The notes below the pieces were generated by a model. That model ran no database searches. It saw only the letters and a list, made by a program, of their open reading frames with translations, and was not told where the DNA came from. 64,000 nucleotides of DNA from the NCBI RefSeq assembly GCF_003259155.1, contig NZ_QGMQ01000006.1, positions 295,508 to 359,507 of the forward strand, read 5' to 3'. Within the stretch, counting starts at the first letter, position 1, and each line of letters starts with the position of its first letter. Shown one piece after another: positions 46,771-55,071 of this stretch. Position numbers and translations under genes: made by a program. The DNA is from Marinimicrobium alkaliphilum. GTDB lineage: Bacteria > Pseudomonadota > Gammaproteobacteria > Pseudomonadales > Cellvibrionaceae.

Positions 46771-48425
46771 TGACACCCATCTCCGGAAGGCGGCGGTTGT
46801 TACAATGGTCGCTGTGCATCGGCGCCTTGGTCAGCCAACAGGCGATCGCTCAGGCGGTGGTCGAGCAGGAGGAGGAGACACCGAGATCCGACAGGGAGCT
46901 CCAACGGGCCGAGCCAATGGAGCGCACGGCACGGGAGCGGGAGGCACAACAAATCCGGAACGTGGAAGACATTCGTGCGGAGCGGGAGGCGCTGGAGGCC
47001 GAGCCCATAGAAGCTGAAGCACGTCCCAACCGGGAACGTGAAGAGCGAGAGCCGGAGCCGGCGCCTGAGAGAGAGCCAGAACCGGAACCGGAGCCTGAAC
47101 CACAGCCGGAGCCGGAACGAGAACCGGAGCCTGAACCACAGCCGGAACCAGAACGAGAACCCGCGCCAGAACCGGACATCGAGCCGGAGCCAGACCATGA
47201 GCCAGACGCCGCCCCGGAGACGCCTCCCGAGGCCGAACCGGAGCCTTCAGAGCCCGAAGCGCGTCGCCCACCGATGCGCCGCGGCGGCAGTTTACTGAAC
47301 GCCGCAATGACGCCCCCGCCCGTGCCGGTGCCACCGCCGCGCCAGATAACCCTCGATGACGCGTCACCTGACCCCGACACCCTTCCCCACGAGCCGCATG
47401 AGCTGCTGCTGGTCAGTGCCGATATGGCCGAGGCGCAGCAGGCAGCTCGGCAATTGCAGGGGTATCACCTGCAAGTAAAGTCCCGCGAGCAACTCGACAA
47501 TCTGGGCCTGGTCATCAGCGTCCTTCGCCTTCCTCCGGACATTCAGGTACCCGCACTGCTCGCAAAACTGCGAGCGGAGCTGCCAGACCTCAACCTCGAT
47601 ACCAACCAGCGCTATCAACCGCTCAATGCTCGTCGCCAGTACGGCCAGCGCATGATCCGCTGGCCGGAGCCCCCACACACATGCCCCAGTCACTTTCGCA
47701 TTGGGCTGCTCGATACCCAGGTGGCGGATCAGCATCCGGCGCTGGCGGGTACCGCCCTGGCCCGGCGCAGCTTTGTACGCGGCGAATCGGCTCCCGCCGA
47801 GCACGGCACTGCCGTCGCCAGCTTGCTGATCGGCAACCCGGAGTCCTTAGCGCCAGGGCTGTTGCCAGGCAGCGAACTGTTCGCAGCAGAGGTGTTTCGC
47901 CTGCGCGGCACGCCGGACGACCCGGTGGTAGACACCACCACCGACACCCTGTTGGCGGCCTTGGAGTGGCTGGCGAGCGAGCAGGTCCAGGCCATCAACC
48001 TGAGCCTGGGCGGGGAGCGCAACCGGATTTTTGAACTGGCCTTAACGCAACTGCTCGAGCGTGATATTCGACTGATAGCCGCAGCTGGCAATCAAGGCCC
48101 CGAGGCGCCGCCGGTATTTCCCGCCGGGCAGCCGGGGGTCATTGCCGTTACCGCCGTGGACGCTGCCGAACAACGGTATGCCGAAGCGAACCGGGGTGAC
48201 TACATTGACCTGGCCGCCCCGGGAGTGGATGTCTGGAGCGCGGATGGCGACAGCGAAGGGCGTTACCATTCCGGAACCTCTTTTGCCGCGCCCTTTGCCA
48301 CTGCCGCGCTACTGCTGGCGGAGTATCAAGGCGTCGACCTGATGCAGACCGCCAAGGACCTCGGCCCCGAAGGCCGTGACGACCAATTCGGCTGGGGCCT
48401 GATACAACACAGCGGCTGTCCATAA
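46770..48425 (+). CDS. Exported S8 subtilisin-like serine protease with Pro-Glu linker
   Basis: A 551-residue secreted or periplasmic protease. The signal segment ([17 protein letters not shown]) is followed by an Arg/Glu-rich helical stretch (about 30-85) and a Pro-Glu repeat linker (about 88-165). Next comes a propeptide-like domain (about 209-285: [40 protein letters not shown]) and the subtilase domain. The triad is Asp315 in [10 protein letters not shown], His345 in [10 protein letters not shown] and Ser504 in [20 protein letters not shown] and [11 protein letters not shown] also fit the family. The ATG at 46770 shares one base with the anti-sigma stop; a GTG one codon earlier is possible. 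It ends an operon with its regulator pair. Confidence 0.92.
   Translation: MTPISGRRRLLQWSLCIGALVSQQAIAQAVVEQEEETPRSDRELQRAEPMERTAREREAQQIRNVEDIRAEREALEAEPIEAEARPNREREEREPEPAPEREPEPEPEPEPQPEPEREPEPEPQPEPEREPAPEPDIEPEPDHEPDAAPETPPEAEPEPSEPEARRPPMRRGGSLLNAAMTPPPVPVPPPRQITLDDASPDPDTLPHEPHELLLVSADMAEAQQAARQLQGYHLQVKSREQLDNLGLVISVLRLPPDIQVPALLAKLRAELPDLNLDTNQRYQPLNARRQYGQRMIRWPEPPHTCPSHFRIGLLDTQVADQHPALAGTALARRSFVRGESAPAEHGTAVASLLIGNPESLAPGLLPGSELFAAEVFRLRGTPDDPVVDTTTDTLLAALEWLASEQVQAINLSLGGERNRIFELALTQLLERDIRLIAAAGNQGPEAPPVFPAGQPGVIAVTAVDAAEQRYAEANRGDYIDLAAPGVDVWSADGDSEGRYHSGTSFAAPFATAALLLAEYQGVDLMQTAKDLGPEGRDDQFGWGLIQHSGCP
47085..47156 (+). repeat. Tandem 36-bp repeat encoding the Pro-Glu linker
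   Basis: Two adjacent 36-base units (47085-47120 and 47121-47156) differ at only about two positions. They encode alternating Pro-Glu with occasional Gln/Arg. Related shorter units flank them over about 47040-47200. Such tandem copies can change number by slippage, giving linker length variation. Confidence 0.8.
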
Positions 48426-48451
48426 AAAAAGCCGGCTTCAGAAACCGGCTT
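48424..48451 (-). terminator. Rho-independent terminator of the Cys-pair lipoprotein gene
   Basis: An AAGCCGG/CCGGCTT stem with a nine-base loop. Read on the minus strand it is followed by seven T residues, so it mainly serves the minus-strand lipoprotein gene. It sits between two convergent genes and may slow transcription from the protease side too. Confidence 0.75.
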
Positions 48452-48475
48452 AAATGAGGGGAGGAAAGACGAGGA

Positions 48476-50527
48476 CTAGGGGCAGTTGCCTCCGTTAGCA
48501 CCATGGGCACACTGCAACTCAAGCTCGATACTTTCGCCATCGTTCAGCGATCCGTAGGGCGAAAAGCTGGACGTTTGCGAGCCGTCATCGCCAGTCGCCA
48601 TCAGCTGGACCCACTCGCCGTCGCTGGACATACCTTCCGGAAACTCCAGAGTCACTGACTCACCCACCAGGACGTCATCAAAGCTGCCCAGCATCGCGTA
48701 GCCGGCGCGGCTGCCTTCGACGTAGGCTTCGATGTCACAGCTGGTGGCCGCGGTATCCTGACTGTTGGTGCAGAACACTTCCACACTCTGCGCAGCCGGG
48801 CCCTGAACCACTTCTTCATCGAGAACAAGGATCACGCTACTGACCAATCCGGTCTCCATGCTGCCGGCGAGCAACACAAACTGACCGTTTTGACTGTAGG
48901 CACCGTCGGACTCAGCGGACCATTGAATCAGCGTGCTGGCGGACGGAATCGCGATGGACACGTCACTCTGAATGTACACATCGCTTTCGCTAACCTGATC
49001 GCCGTTAGGTGCAATCGCCACGAAATCCACGAGACAGGGAATGACAGTGCCATTGGCAGACTGGCATTGGACTTCTACGTCATCAATCGGTGTGGTATCC
49101 AGTGCGATGTCGACATTACCGGTAATGCCAGAGGTGGCCACACCTTCCGCCAGGACTTGCTGACCGCCGTGGCTGATGGGGGCCGGTGTTTCAGCAACCC
49201 ACTCCAGCTCGGTGTGCTCATCCAGATTCGGCCAGGCGGTAACGATGTTGGCACCCGCTGCAGGGACTGCTTGAGTCAGGCTGTGAACGCCGTCAGTCAG
49301 CGTAACCGAGCACGCCACCGGGGTCTCGTCGGGCAACAGGCAACGCACGTGATTGCTGCTATCGGGCTCGCCCAGCTCAATCACCACATCGCCGGACATA
49401 TCCGTGGTTTGCTCACCGATCAAACCACCGGCCGAGGTAGCCGACCAGTGAATGGTCGCACTGTTGGGCATATTGATAATGGTTGAACCGCCTGCGGGCA
49501 AGTGGCCGTTGCGGCTAAACATGGAGCCGTCGTCCAGAATCACCTCGGCACCAATACCACAGGGGGTCGCGCTGTTATCCTCAAGCCGACACTCCACGTG
49601 AATGCTGCCACCATACACAAACTTGAAGTCCCAATTCCAGGTAGAGAAGTGGCTCACCTCTGCGTACACCGCCAATCCCACAGGAGACGTCGGCGACTGC
49701 ACCACGGTACCCATGATGGAGTCATCTTCCACCCACTCACCCTGTGCTTCGTCAAAGTGCCACATGGGAATGGTGCTGCCCACAGACAAGGCCTCGTTGT
49801 TGATACTGGCCACCGGCAGATCCATCTGTATTTCGGCTGTGGCGCCGGGCGAGAGCTGCAGGTAGTCGCCGTCCGCGTTGTGGATATCGACGGTCAACAT
49901 GCCGGCACTGATCAGTTCCACCGCGTCACCGGCCGCATCGATCGCCTGACCGTTGCCGGGCATGGCCGTAAGCTCACCGTTGGTGATATCCCAAGGCGTA
50001 ATCTGGACGGTAGCACTGCCAGTGGCGGGCTCGCCATCAGGGGTGACAAAGGCATCCGCAGGAAAGGTAATACGCGCGCCCAGATCGTTGGCGCTGAGCG
50101 TACGGGGCGCTTCAATATCCGCCAGGCTCAGGGTCTGCTTCACCGCTGTGAGACGTATGGGAGTAATACCGTCAGCCTCACCATCGACCTTGAGCGCCTG
50201 GGTGATAAAACCGTCCGCCTCGGCGCGCACCACATACGTATCCTGACTCGGCAAGGAGAACAATACGTAGCCATCGTCATCGCTCTGAGCAGTGTCTTCA
50301 CCCAGGGTAACGGAGACATCCGAGAGCCGGGCGCCGCCGTAGGTTTGCACGCTGAAGCCCAGCTCAACGGACTCCGGTGTGGGGTCCGGGTCGTTATCGC
50401 CACCACCGGGATCATCAGGAAAGGGGTTGCTGTTGCTGCCACCGCAGGCAAAAAGGCTGCCGGCCAAAAGCGTGACCGCAAGCGTCCTCAGGTAGGATTT
50501 AGCATTTGAACTGTATTCTTGTTGCAT
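48476..50527 (-). CDS. Large lipoprotein with repeated Cys-pair modules
   Basis: A 683-residue surface or periplasmic lipoprotein. ATG at 50527 has AGAGGTGAT upstream and gives the signal LAVTLLAGSLFAC with a lipobox; a longer in-frame start is unlikely. After a Gly/Asp/Pro linker comes a carboxypeptidase-regulatory-like domain (about 30-110: FSVQTYGGARLSDVSVTLGE, YVVRAEADGFITQAL). A beta-rich domain to about residue 320 follows. The rest repeats a module of about 90 residues with a Cys pair at its start: HVECRLEDNSATPCGI, HVRCLLPDETPVACSV, EVQCQSANGTVIPCLV and EVFCTNSQDTAATSCDI, ending ELQCAHGANGGNCP. It has no named function; adhesion or surface binding is a guess. Confidence 0.7.
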   Translation of the reverse strand: MQQEYSSNAKSYLRTLAVTLLAGSLFACGGSNSNPFPDDPGGGDNDPDPTPESVELGFSVQTYGGARLSDVSVTLGEDTAQSDDDGYVLFSLPSQDTYVVRAEADGFITQALKVDGEADGITPIRLTAVKQTLSLADIEAPRTLSANDLGARITFPADAFVTPDGEPATGSATVQITPWDITNGELTAMPGNGQAIDAAGDAVELISAGMLTVDIHNADGDYLQLSPGATAEIQMDLPVASINNEALSVGSTIPMWHFDEAQGEWVEDDSIMGTVVQSPTSPVGLAVYAEVSHFSTWNWDFKFVYGGSIHVECRLEDNSATPCGIGAEVILDDGSMFSRNGHLPAGGSTIINMPNSATIHWSATSAGGLIGEQTTDMSGDVVIELGEPDSSNHVRCLLPDETPVACSVTLTDGVHSLTQAVPAAGANIVTAWPNLDEHTELEWVAETPAPISHGGQQVLAEGVATSGITGNVDIALDTTPIDDVEVQCQSANGTVIPCLVDFVAIAPNGDQVSESDVYIQSDVSIAIPSASTLIQWSAESDGAYSQNGQFVLLAGSMETGLVSSVILVLDEEVVQGPAAQSVEVFCTNSQDTAATSCDIEAYVEGSRAGYAMLGSFDDVLVGESVTLEFPEGMSSDGEWVQLMATGDDGSQTSSFSPYGSLNDGESIELELQCAHGANGGNCP

Positions 50528-50642
50528 GACAATCACCTCTTCGGTTGTTTTTTGTACCAATAGGGGTACCGTTGAGGTAGTCGTCAGTGCTGTCAAACAG
50601 GTTCAAATTAATTTTGGTTCCACAAATGCCGACATTTGCGTG

Positions 50643-52064
50643 TTACTCCGGATGCGGAACCGAGCCGGAATAGAACGCATCGCAGTCTTCATCAGTGATA
50701 GCCTGGATACCGCGCTCGACCAGATCAAGCAGCGGGCCGGCCGCCACCACCAGAAAGTTGGGTTGCCTGACCTCAGGCTCCCTGAAGGGGCCGGTGACTC
50801 TTTGTTCAACGATGGCGCAGCCATCAGCGTCGAGCACGGCTACCCGTAGCTCGTCAAACCGGTACTGAGCAAAATCCAAGCCTCCCGTCAGAGCCAGTCG
50901 ATTTTTCGGTGTACGCAAGGCTACATCGCGTGCCCGAGCGACACCGTCCTCAATCGCCCATTCCGATTCCAGTTGATCAATGCGGGTGCTGCCATCACTG
51001 TCTTCCAACAAACCGGTAAAGGCATAACCACGACTTGCCACGAGACCGATCGGACCGACGAGAAACATAGCCCCGACATCGGTCAGGTTGAAGCTCTGCG
51101 TCTCGGTATAATCGTCAAGCTCGTCATCGAGATCGAAGCCATCGAGCACCAGCTCCCCGGCTTTTAGCCTCAACGAACCCTCGGCCGAGCTCCGAATGTC
51201 CTGCCAGGCACGACCTTGTGCGCTCACGTCCAGCGCGAAATCCAGTGTGCCATGGGTGGATTGCTGCGGCTGTACCATAGCCATGAACGCCCCGATTTCA
51301 AATTGGTCGAGGCTACTCGTCAGACTGAATGCAGGCGAATCGGGCGTCAAATCAACGTTCAGCTGCGCCGACGCCTGCCCTTCGAAAGCCGCTGCCGAAT
51401 CCAGGACCAGGTCGAAAACGCCGTCCTCACCGTGAATTTCCAGCGCCAACCCGGAAACCTCAAGCTGTCCCTGACTCAGCCGTTTACAGCTCAGCTCACC
51501 CTCGGCGGCGAGCGTTGTACGCACCTGCACTGACTCACCGCCGGCATGACGGATATCGCGAAGGTCCACGTCACAGTGCTCAAACTGCCACTCCAGATCC
51601 GAGGGCTGATCCAGGTAGCTCAGTCGAGCATCGCTCACGCGCAAGCGTCTCAGCGACAACCCATTGAGTGGCCCTGTTTCTGCCTCTGAATCGTAGACGT
51701 TAAATACCCCCGGGCTGAAGCGCTCGACCGACAGCCTTGGCCGCTCCAGATGCAACTCAAGCGGGCGCACCTTGCCCGCCAAGAGACTGAACAGGGCAAT
51801 GCGAAGGTGAGCGCTTTCAACCGTCGCGACAACCTGCCCCTCCCTCCGCAGTTCAACCTCTGCCAGAGACACGCTCGCGCCGCGAACCAGACCGAACGTC
51901 GGAGGTTGCCCCAACTGCACATCCATATTTAAGGCATCGCCAATCCTGGTCTCCAAATGATCTCCGAGCCGGTCTGCGTCGAGCAGCAGCCAGACCACCC
52001 CGGCCCCAACCAAGGCGACCAAAGCCGCAACGATCAGAAACATTCGTCGCATGGATTTCTTCAT
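50643..52064 (-). CDS. AsmA-like envelope protein
   Basis: A 473-residue protein with one N-terminal membrane anchor (MFLIVAALVALVGAGVVWLL) and a long periplasmic beta-rich body. The start, with its anchor and early strand pattern (LETRIGDALNMDVQLGQPP, SLAEVELRREGQVVATVES), and the C-terminal GSLRLKAGELVLDGFDLDDE fit AsmA family proteins, relatives of the bridge-like lipid transporters. Other family members affect outer-membrane lipid balance; a specific role here is unknown. It is separated by about 115 bases from the lipoprotein gene downstream on the same strand. Confidence 0.75.
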   Translation of the reverse strand: MKKSMRRMFLIVAALVALVGAGVVWLLLDADRLGDHLETRIGDALNMDVQLGQPPTFGLVRGASVSLAEVELRREGQVVATVESAHLRIALFSLLAGKVRPLELHLERPRLSVERFSPGVFNVYDSEAETGPLNGLSLRRLRVSDARLSYLDQPSDLEWQFEHCDVDLRDIRHAGGESVQVRTTLAAEGELSCKRLSQGQLEVSGLALEIHGEDGVFDLVLDSAAAFEGQASAQLNVDLTPDSPAFSLTSSLDQFEIGAFMAMVQPQQSTHGTLDFALDVSAQGRAWQDIRSSAEGSLRLKAGELVLDGFDLDDELDDYTETQSFNLTDVGAMFLVGPIGLVASRGYAFTGLLEDSDGSTRIDQLESEWAIEDGVARARDVALRTPKNRLALTGGLDFAQYRFDELRVAVLDADGCAIVEQRVTGPFREPEVRQPNFLVVAAGPLLDLVERGIQAITDEDCDAFYSGSVPHPE

Positions 52065-52120
52065 ATTTTCACCCCGCGTCAGAGGCGCAATAAGCGGATC
52101 GGCGCTACGCGTAGAGGAGG

Positions 52121-52666
52121 TTATGAGTCGGGCGGCAAGTCCTTCAGAAGACCGGCCATGTCCTCGGCATGCTCCTCTTCCTGAGCCAGAATTTCTTCCA
52201 TCAGTCGTCTCGAGGTCGGATCATCGTCGCCCAGATAACGGGCTACCTCGCGATAGCTGTCAATCGCGATTCGCTCGGCAACCAGATCCTCCTGAATCAT
52301 CTCGCGCAGGTTGTTGCCTTCAACAAACTCCGCATGCGAGCGGCTCAAAAGCCCCTCGGGCGAAAAATTCGGCACGCCGCCAAGCTGCACGATCCGCTCA
52401 GCCAACCAGTCGGCATGCTGCTGCTCCTGTTCGGCATGCTCCAGAAACTCCTGCGCGGCTACATGGGCGTTGATGCCGTCAGCACGGAAATAGTGGCTTT
52501 TGTAACGCAAAGTGCAAACGATCTCGGTGGCCAACGCCTCGTTCAGGATGTTGATGACATTTTCCCTGTTGGCCGTGTAGCCCTCAGTAACGGCGCCTTC
52601 CTCCATGTGCCTGCGCGCGCGTTCTCGAAGCGTTTTGACGTCGGTCAGAAATGGTTGGTCGGTCAC
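52121..52666 (-). CDS. Ferritin-like (bacterioferritin-type) di-iron protein
   Basis: A 181-residue four-helix protein. The di-iron ligands of the ferritin-like fold are evident: Glu in LNEALATEIVCTLRYKSHYF, the ExxH in EHAEQEQQHADWL, Glu in EDLVAERIAIDSYREVARYL and the final ExxH in EEILAQEEEHAEDMAG. An N-terminal extension of about 30 residues precedes the first helix. No haem-ligand methionine was identified with confidence. It may store iron or protect against oxidative stress. The start has AGG-rich sequence upstream, and the gene precedes a 250-base gap with no evident features besides the ribosome site of the next small gene. Confidence 0.8.
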   Translation of the reverse strand: MTDQPFLTDVKTLRERARRHMEEGAVTEGYTANRENVINILNEALATEIVCTLRYKSHYFRADGINAHVAAQEFLEHAEQEQQHADWLAERIVQLGGVPNFSPEGLLSRSHAEFVEGNNLREMIQEDLVAERIAIDSYREVARYLGDDDPTSRRLMEEILAQEEEHAEDMAGLLKDLPPDS

Positions 52667-52916
52667 AATAAGCCTCCGTTTCAGTTCGGGGTTCAGGCGG
52701 CGTAGTCACACCGCGTAGTATTACTATGGTGCCTATAACGCGATTTTTCCAGTCGAGGAGACCGTTCAGTGCGCGAACGAACAGACCTGACGCGGCCAAC
52801 AACCTACTATTGATCGAGATGAGGCGAAGGAGTGGCCTGTACAGGGAGTTGCATCGCGCGCCGCACGGGAAGCGGCGCAAATCTAATTTCGTGACTTTGT
52901 GCAGGAGAAGCTGCTA

Positions 52917-52991
52917 ATGAACAATATCATCTATATCGTCGGTGCAATCGTTATCGTCCTTGTGATCCTTTCCTTTCTCGGTCTTCGCTAG
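52917..52991 (+). CDS. 24-residue single-pass membrane peptide
   Basis: A very short gene with a good ribosome site (CAGGAG, ten bases upstream) and a clean start. It encodes MNNIIYIVGAIVIVLVILSF followed by LGLR and a stop. It is hydrophobic throughout except for the ends, so it should span the inner membrane once. Near-identical short peptides are, to my recollection, annotated in other gammaproteobacteria, which argues for a real gene; their function is unknown. The stop overlaps the end of the convergent DUF2254 gene by four bases. Confidence 0.7.
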   Translation: MNNIIYIVGAIVIVLVILSFLGLR

Positions 52992-54310
52992 GCGCTCACC
53001 CTTCGCTCAATGCGCTGCGTGTAGCAGTTCTGTAACCGGCGAAGGTCTTCGGGCTCCTTGATATGGGCCTCTGCGGTGGCAAGTACGCGCCCGGCATACT
53101 CCTGTATCGACGCTCGGCGGCGGGTGCTCGCACTGACCGTCACCAGATCGCCCAACACGTCCAGTAACCGATACAAGACCGCAGGGTTGGCGCTTCCCCA
53201 CTGGCGCATCTGATCAAAACTGAGCCCCAAAAGATCACCAAAACTGGGGCGTGAAACAATCAACCGCACCTTGTCGCCTACCATCCTCCGGCGGTGCGGA
53301 AGACACCGAGCGCTCAACTCAGTCATTAATACGCTGATGCGGTCCAGCGCCATGATGGCATTGGTAGTGTCGTTTACCCCGGGGGAGAGCGCTTTCGTTG
53401 CCACATCAGCCAACTGGCGAATGCCGAACGCCGGGTCTTGGTGGATGGAGCGCTGGACCCCCAAAGAAAAGGCGCAGGATATCGCCTCAAGCTTCGATTC
53501 CTCCAACGTTGGCCCCGCCGCCACTTCCGCCAGGACCTTGCCGTGTACAATGAAGTCGCCCACGCAGTGCGGCACATAAATAACGGTATCCAGGCGCTCG
53601 GCGATATCCAGCAAGCTGCGTATGTCAATGTGCTGAATGTATCCGGCTTCAGTCCCCTTAACCTTTTGCGCCCACGGCCCCGACTCGCCCCCTAGTTCAG
53701 TATCTTCGTCATCCGGGACGTCCACCCCCTGTGGATAGATACGCGCAATGACCGTCAGAGTTTCCGCCTCAATACCTTTTAAGATGTTCTCGAGCTGGAG
53801 TGACTCTGCGATATGGTGAAAAAAATAGACCAGGTAGACGACGCTTCCCAAGGCGGCAACCAAACCGCCCATAATGGTCAATCCCGGCATGTCGCCGGCG
53901 TCCCCGCCCATACCTCGCAAGACGGTTAGGCAATAAGCATAAACGCCCAGAAACACACCCAATACCGATTGGTTTACCCGGTCACGTAAGAAATTACGCA
54001 GTACTCGAGGTGAATACTGGGCGCTGGCCTGGGAAAGAACCAGCAGCGTCAGCGAGAAAACCACCCCTGCGACAGTGACCATACTGGTGGCTACGGCCTG
54101 GAGCATGCCTCGGGCGCCGTCAATGTCGGCACCCGCCATACCCAAATCAAGCTCTAATTGACTGTCCAGGTGCAGGAGGCCATGTGCTGCTGCAATCATT
54201 AGCACCAGAATTCCGATGGGCACCACCCACATACTCGAACGCAAGCGATCGAGTATCACATCCGTGTGAATCAGCTTGTTAAGCTTGCCCCAGGCGCCAT
54301 CGCTCATCAA
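52988..54310 (-). CDS. DUF2254 membrane protein
   Basis: A 440-residue integral membrane protein of the DUF2254 family. Four membrane segments are visible in the first 170 residues (MWVVPIGILVLMIAAAHGLL, VATSMVTVAGVVFSLTLLVL, VLGVFLGVYAYCLTVL, GGLVAALGSVVYLVYFFHHI). The family motif SQASAQYSPRVLRNFLRDR follows the second. The cytoplasmic part includes the conserved FGIRQLADVATKALSPGVND. Its function is unknown, though channel-like folds have been suggested for relatives. It follows a voltage-sensor-like gene on the same strand after 42 bases, so the two may be co-transcribed. Confidence 0.87.
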   Translation of the reverse strand: MMSDGAWGKLNKLIHTDVILDRLRSSMWVVPIGILVLMIAAAHGLLHLDSQLELDLGMAGADIDGARGMLQAVATSMVTVAGVVFSLTLLVLSQASAQYSPRVLRNFLRDRVNQSVLGVFLGVYAYCLTVLRGMGGDAGDMPGLTIMGGLVAALGSVVYLVYFFHHIAESLQLENILKGIEAETLTVIARIYPQGVDVPDDEDTELGGESGPWAQKVKGTEAGYIQHIDIRSLLDIAERLDTVIYVPHCVGDFIVHGKVLAEVAAGPTLEESKLEAISCAFSLGVQRSIHQDPAFGIRQLADVATKALSPGVNDTTNAIMALDRISVLMTELSARCLPHRRRMVGDKVRLIVSRPSFGDLLGLSFDQMRQWGSANPAVLYRLLDVLGDLVTVSASTRRRASIQEYAGRVLATAEAHIKEPEDLRRLQNCYTQRIERRVSA

Positions 54311-54352
54311 CCTACCCCGTTCTGGTTACTGGCCTGCATCATTACCCGGCCA

Positions 54353-54937
54353 TCATTCACTGATATCCTGACGCTTCGAACGCTCCTCCCGACGCCGCTT
54401 GCGAAGGGTGCTGGACTTTACAAAGGGCAGGATTTTCAGCAGCGCCGTAACGAGTCGTGAACGGTAGTACTCAACGCGAACGATGAAGCGGACAGCCCTG
54501 TGTTCGTTTCCCAACTTGTCCTTGGCCTCGGTCATCGCTGCCTTACTCCCGGCGTTACGGACGCTGGACAGCCGGAACAGTTCGATCTGCCGGAGCAGCG
54601 CCGATTGTCGCAACAGCGGCAGTGGGCGGAGAAGTCGTATCAGCCGAGTGGACTTGAGTATTTCGTGAAGCAGCGGGAAGGACAGCAGGACGATCACTAC
54701 CGATAGCCAGTTGTCTTTTGTCGTCTTCCAGCGGTCGCGCGAAATCGCCATGTAGAAAGCATACTCGGCCGCGAACACGGCCCAAATCAGCCAGTCGGCG
54801 ACAGTGATCAGGGGGTGCTCAATCTCCAACCAGTAGGCAATCGTCAGCGGTGCGGTCAGTATCGCCGCAATGATGACCACAAAGGTCAGATGATTGCTGA
54901 GTGACTCCTCAAACGCCGATTCAAGCTTCAGTCGCAT
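54353..54937 (-). CDS. Voltage-sensor-domain-like membrane protein without pore domain
   Basis: A 194-residue protein with the layout of an isolated S1-S4 voltage sensor. It has S1 (HLTFVVIIAAILTAPLTIAY), S2 (LITVADWLIWAVFAAEYAFY, with acidic Glu), S3 (NWLSVVIVLLSFPLLHEIL) and an S4 with Arg at about every third position (STRLIRLLRPLPLLRQSALL). A basic amphipathic tail with two further Arg clusters (RSRLVTALLKILPF, then RKRRREERSKRQ) follows. No selectivity filter or pore helices are present. Homologues are usually named ion transporters or potassium-channel-like proteins. It precedes the DUF2254 gene in a probable operon. Confidence 0.7.
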   Translation of the reverse strand: MRLKLESAFEESLSNHLTFVVIIAAILTAPLTIAYWLEIEHPLITVADWLIWAVFAAEYAFYMAISRDRWKTTKDNWLSVVIVLLSFPLLHEILKSTRLIRLLRPLPLLRQSALLRQIELFRLSSVRNAGSKAAMTEAKDKLGNEHRAVRFIVRVEYYRSRLVTALLKILPFVKSSTLRKRRREERSKRQDISE

Positions 54938-55071
54938 CGGCTCGCTCCTGCCAACCTTGATCGCCGCAATCTGGTACGTTCGTTATCACGACATACTGTC
55001 AACCATGATAGGTCGAGTTACGCTCTAGCGTCAGTACGGTGCCAAACATAAGGGCGTTCTTATGCCTCTAG

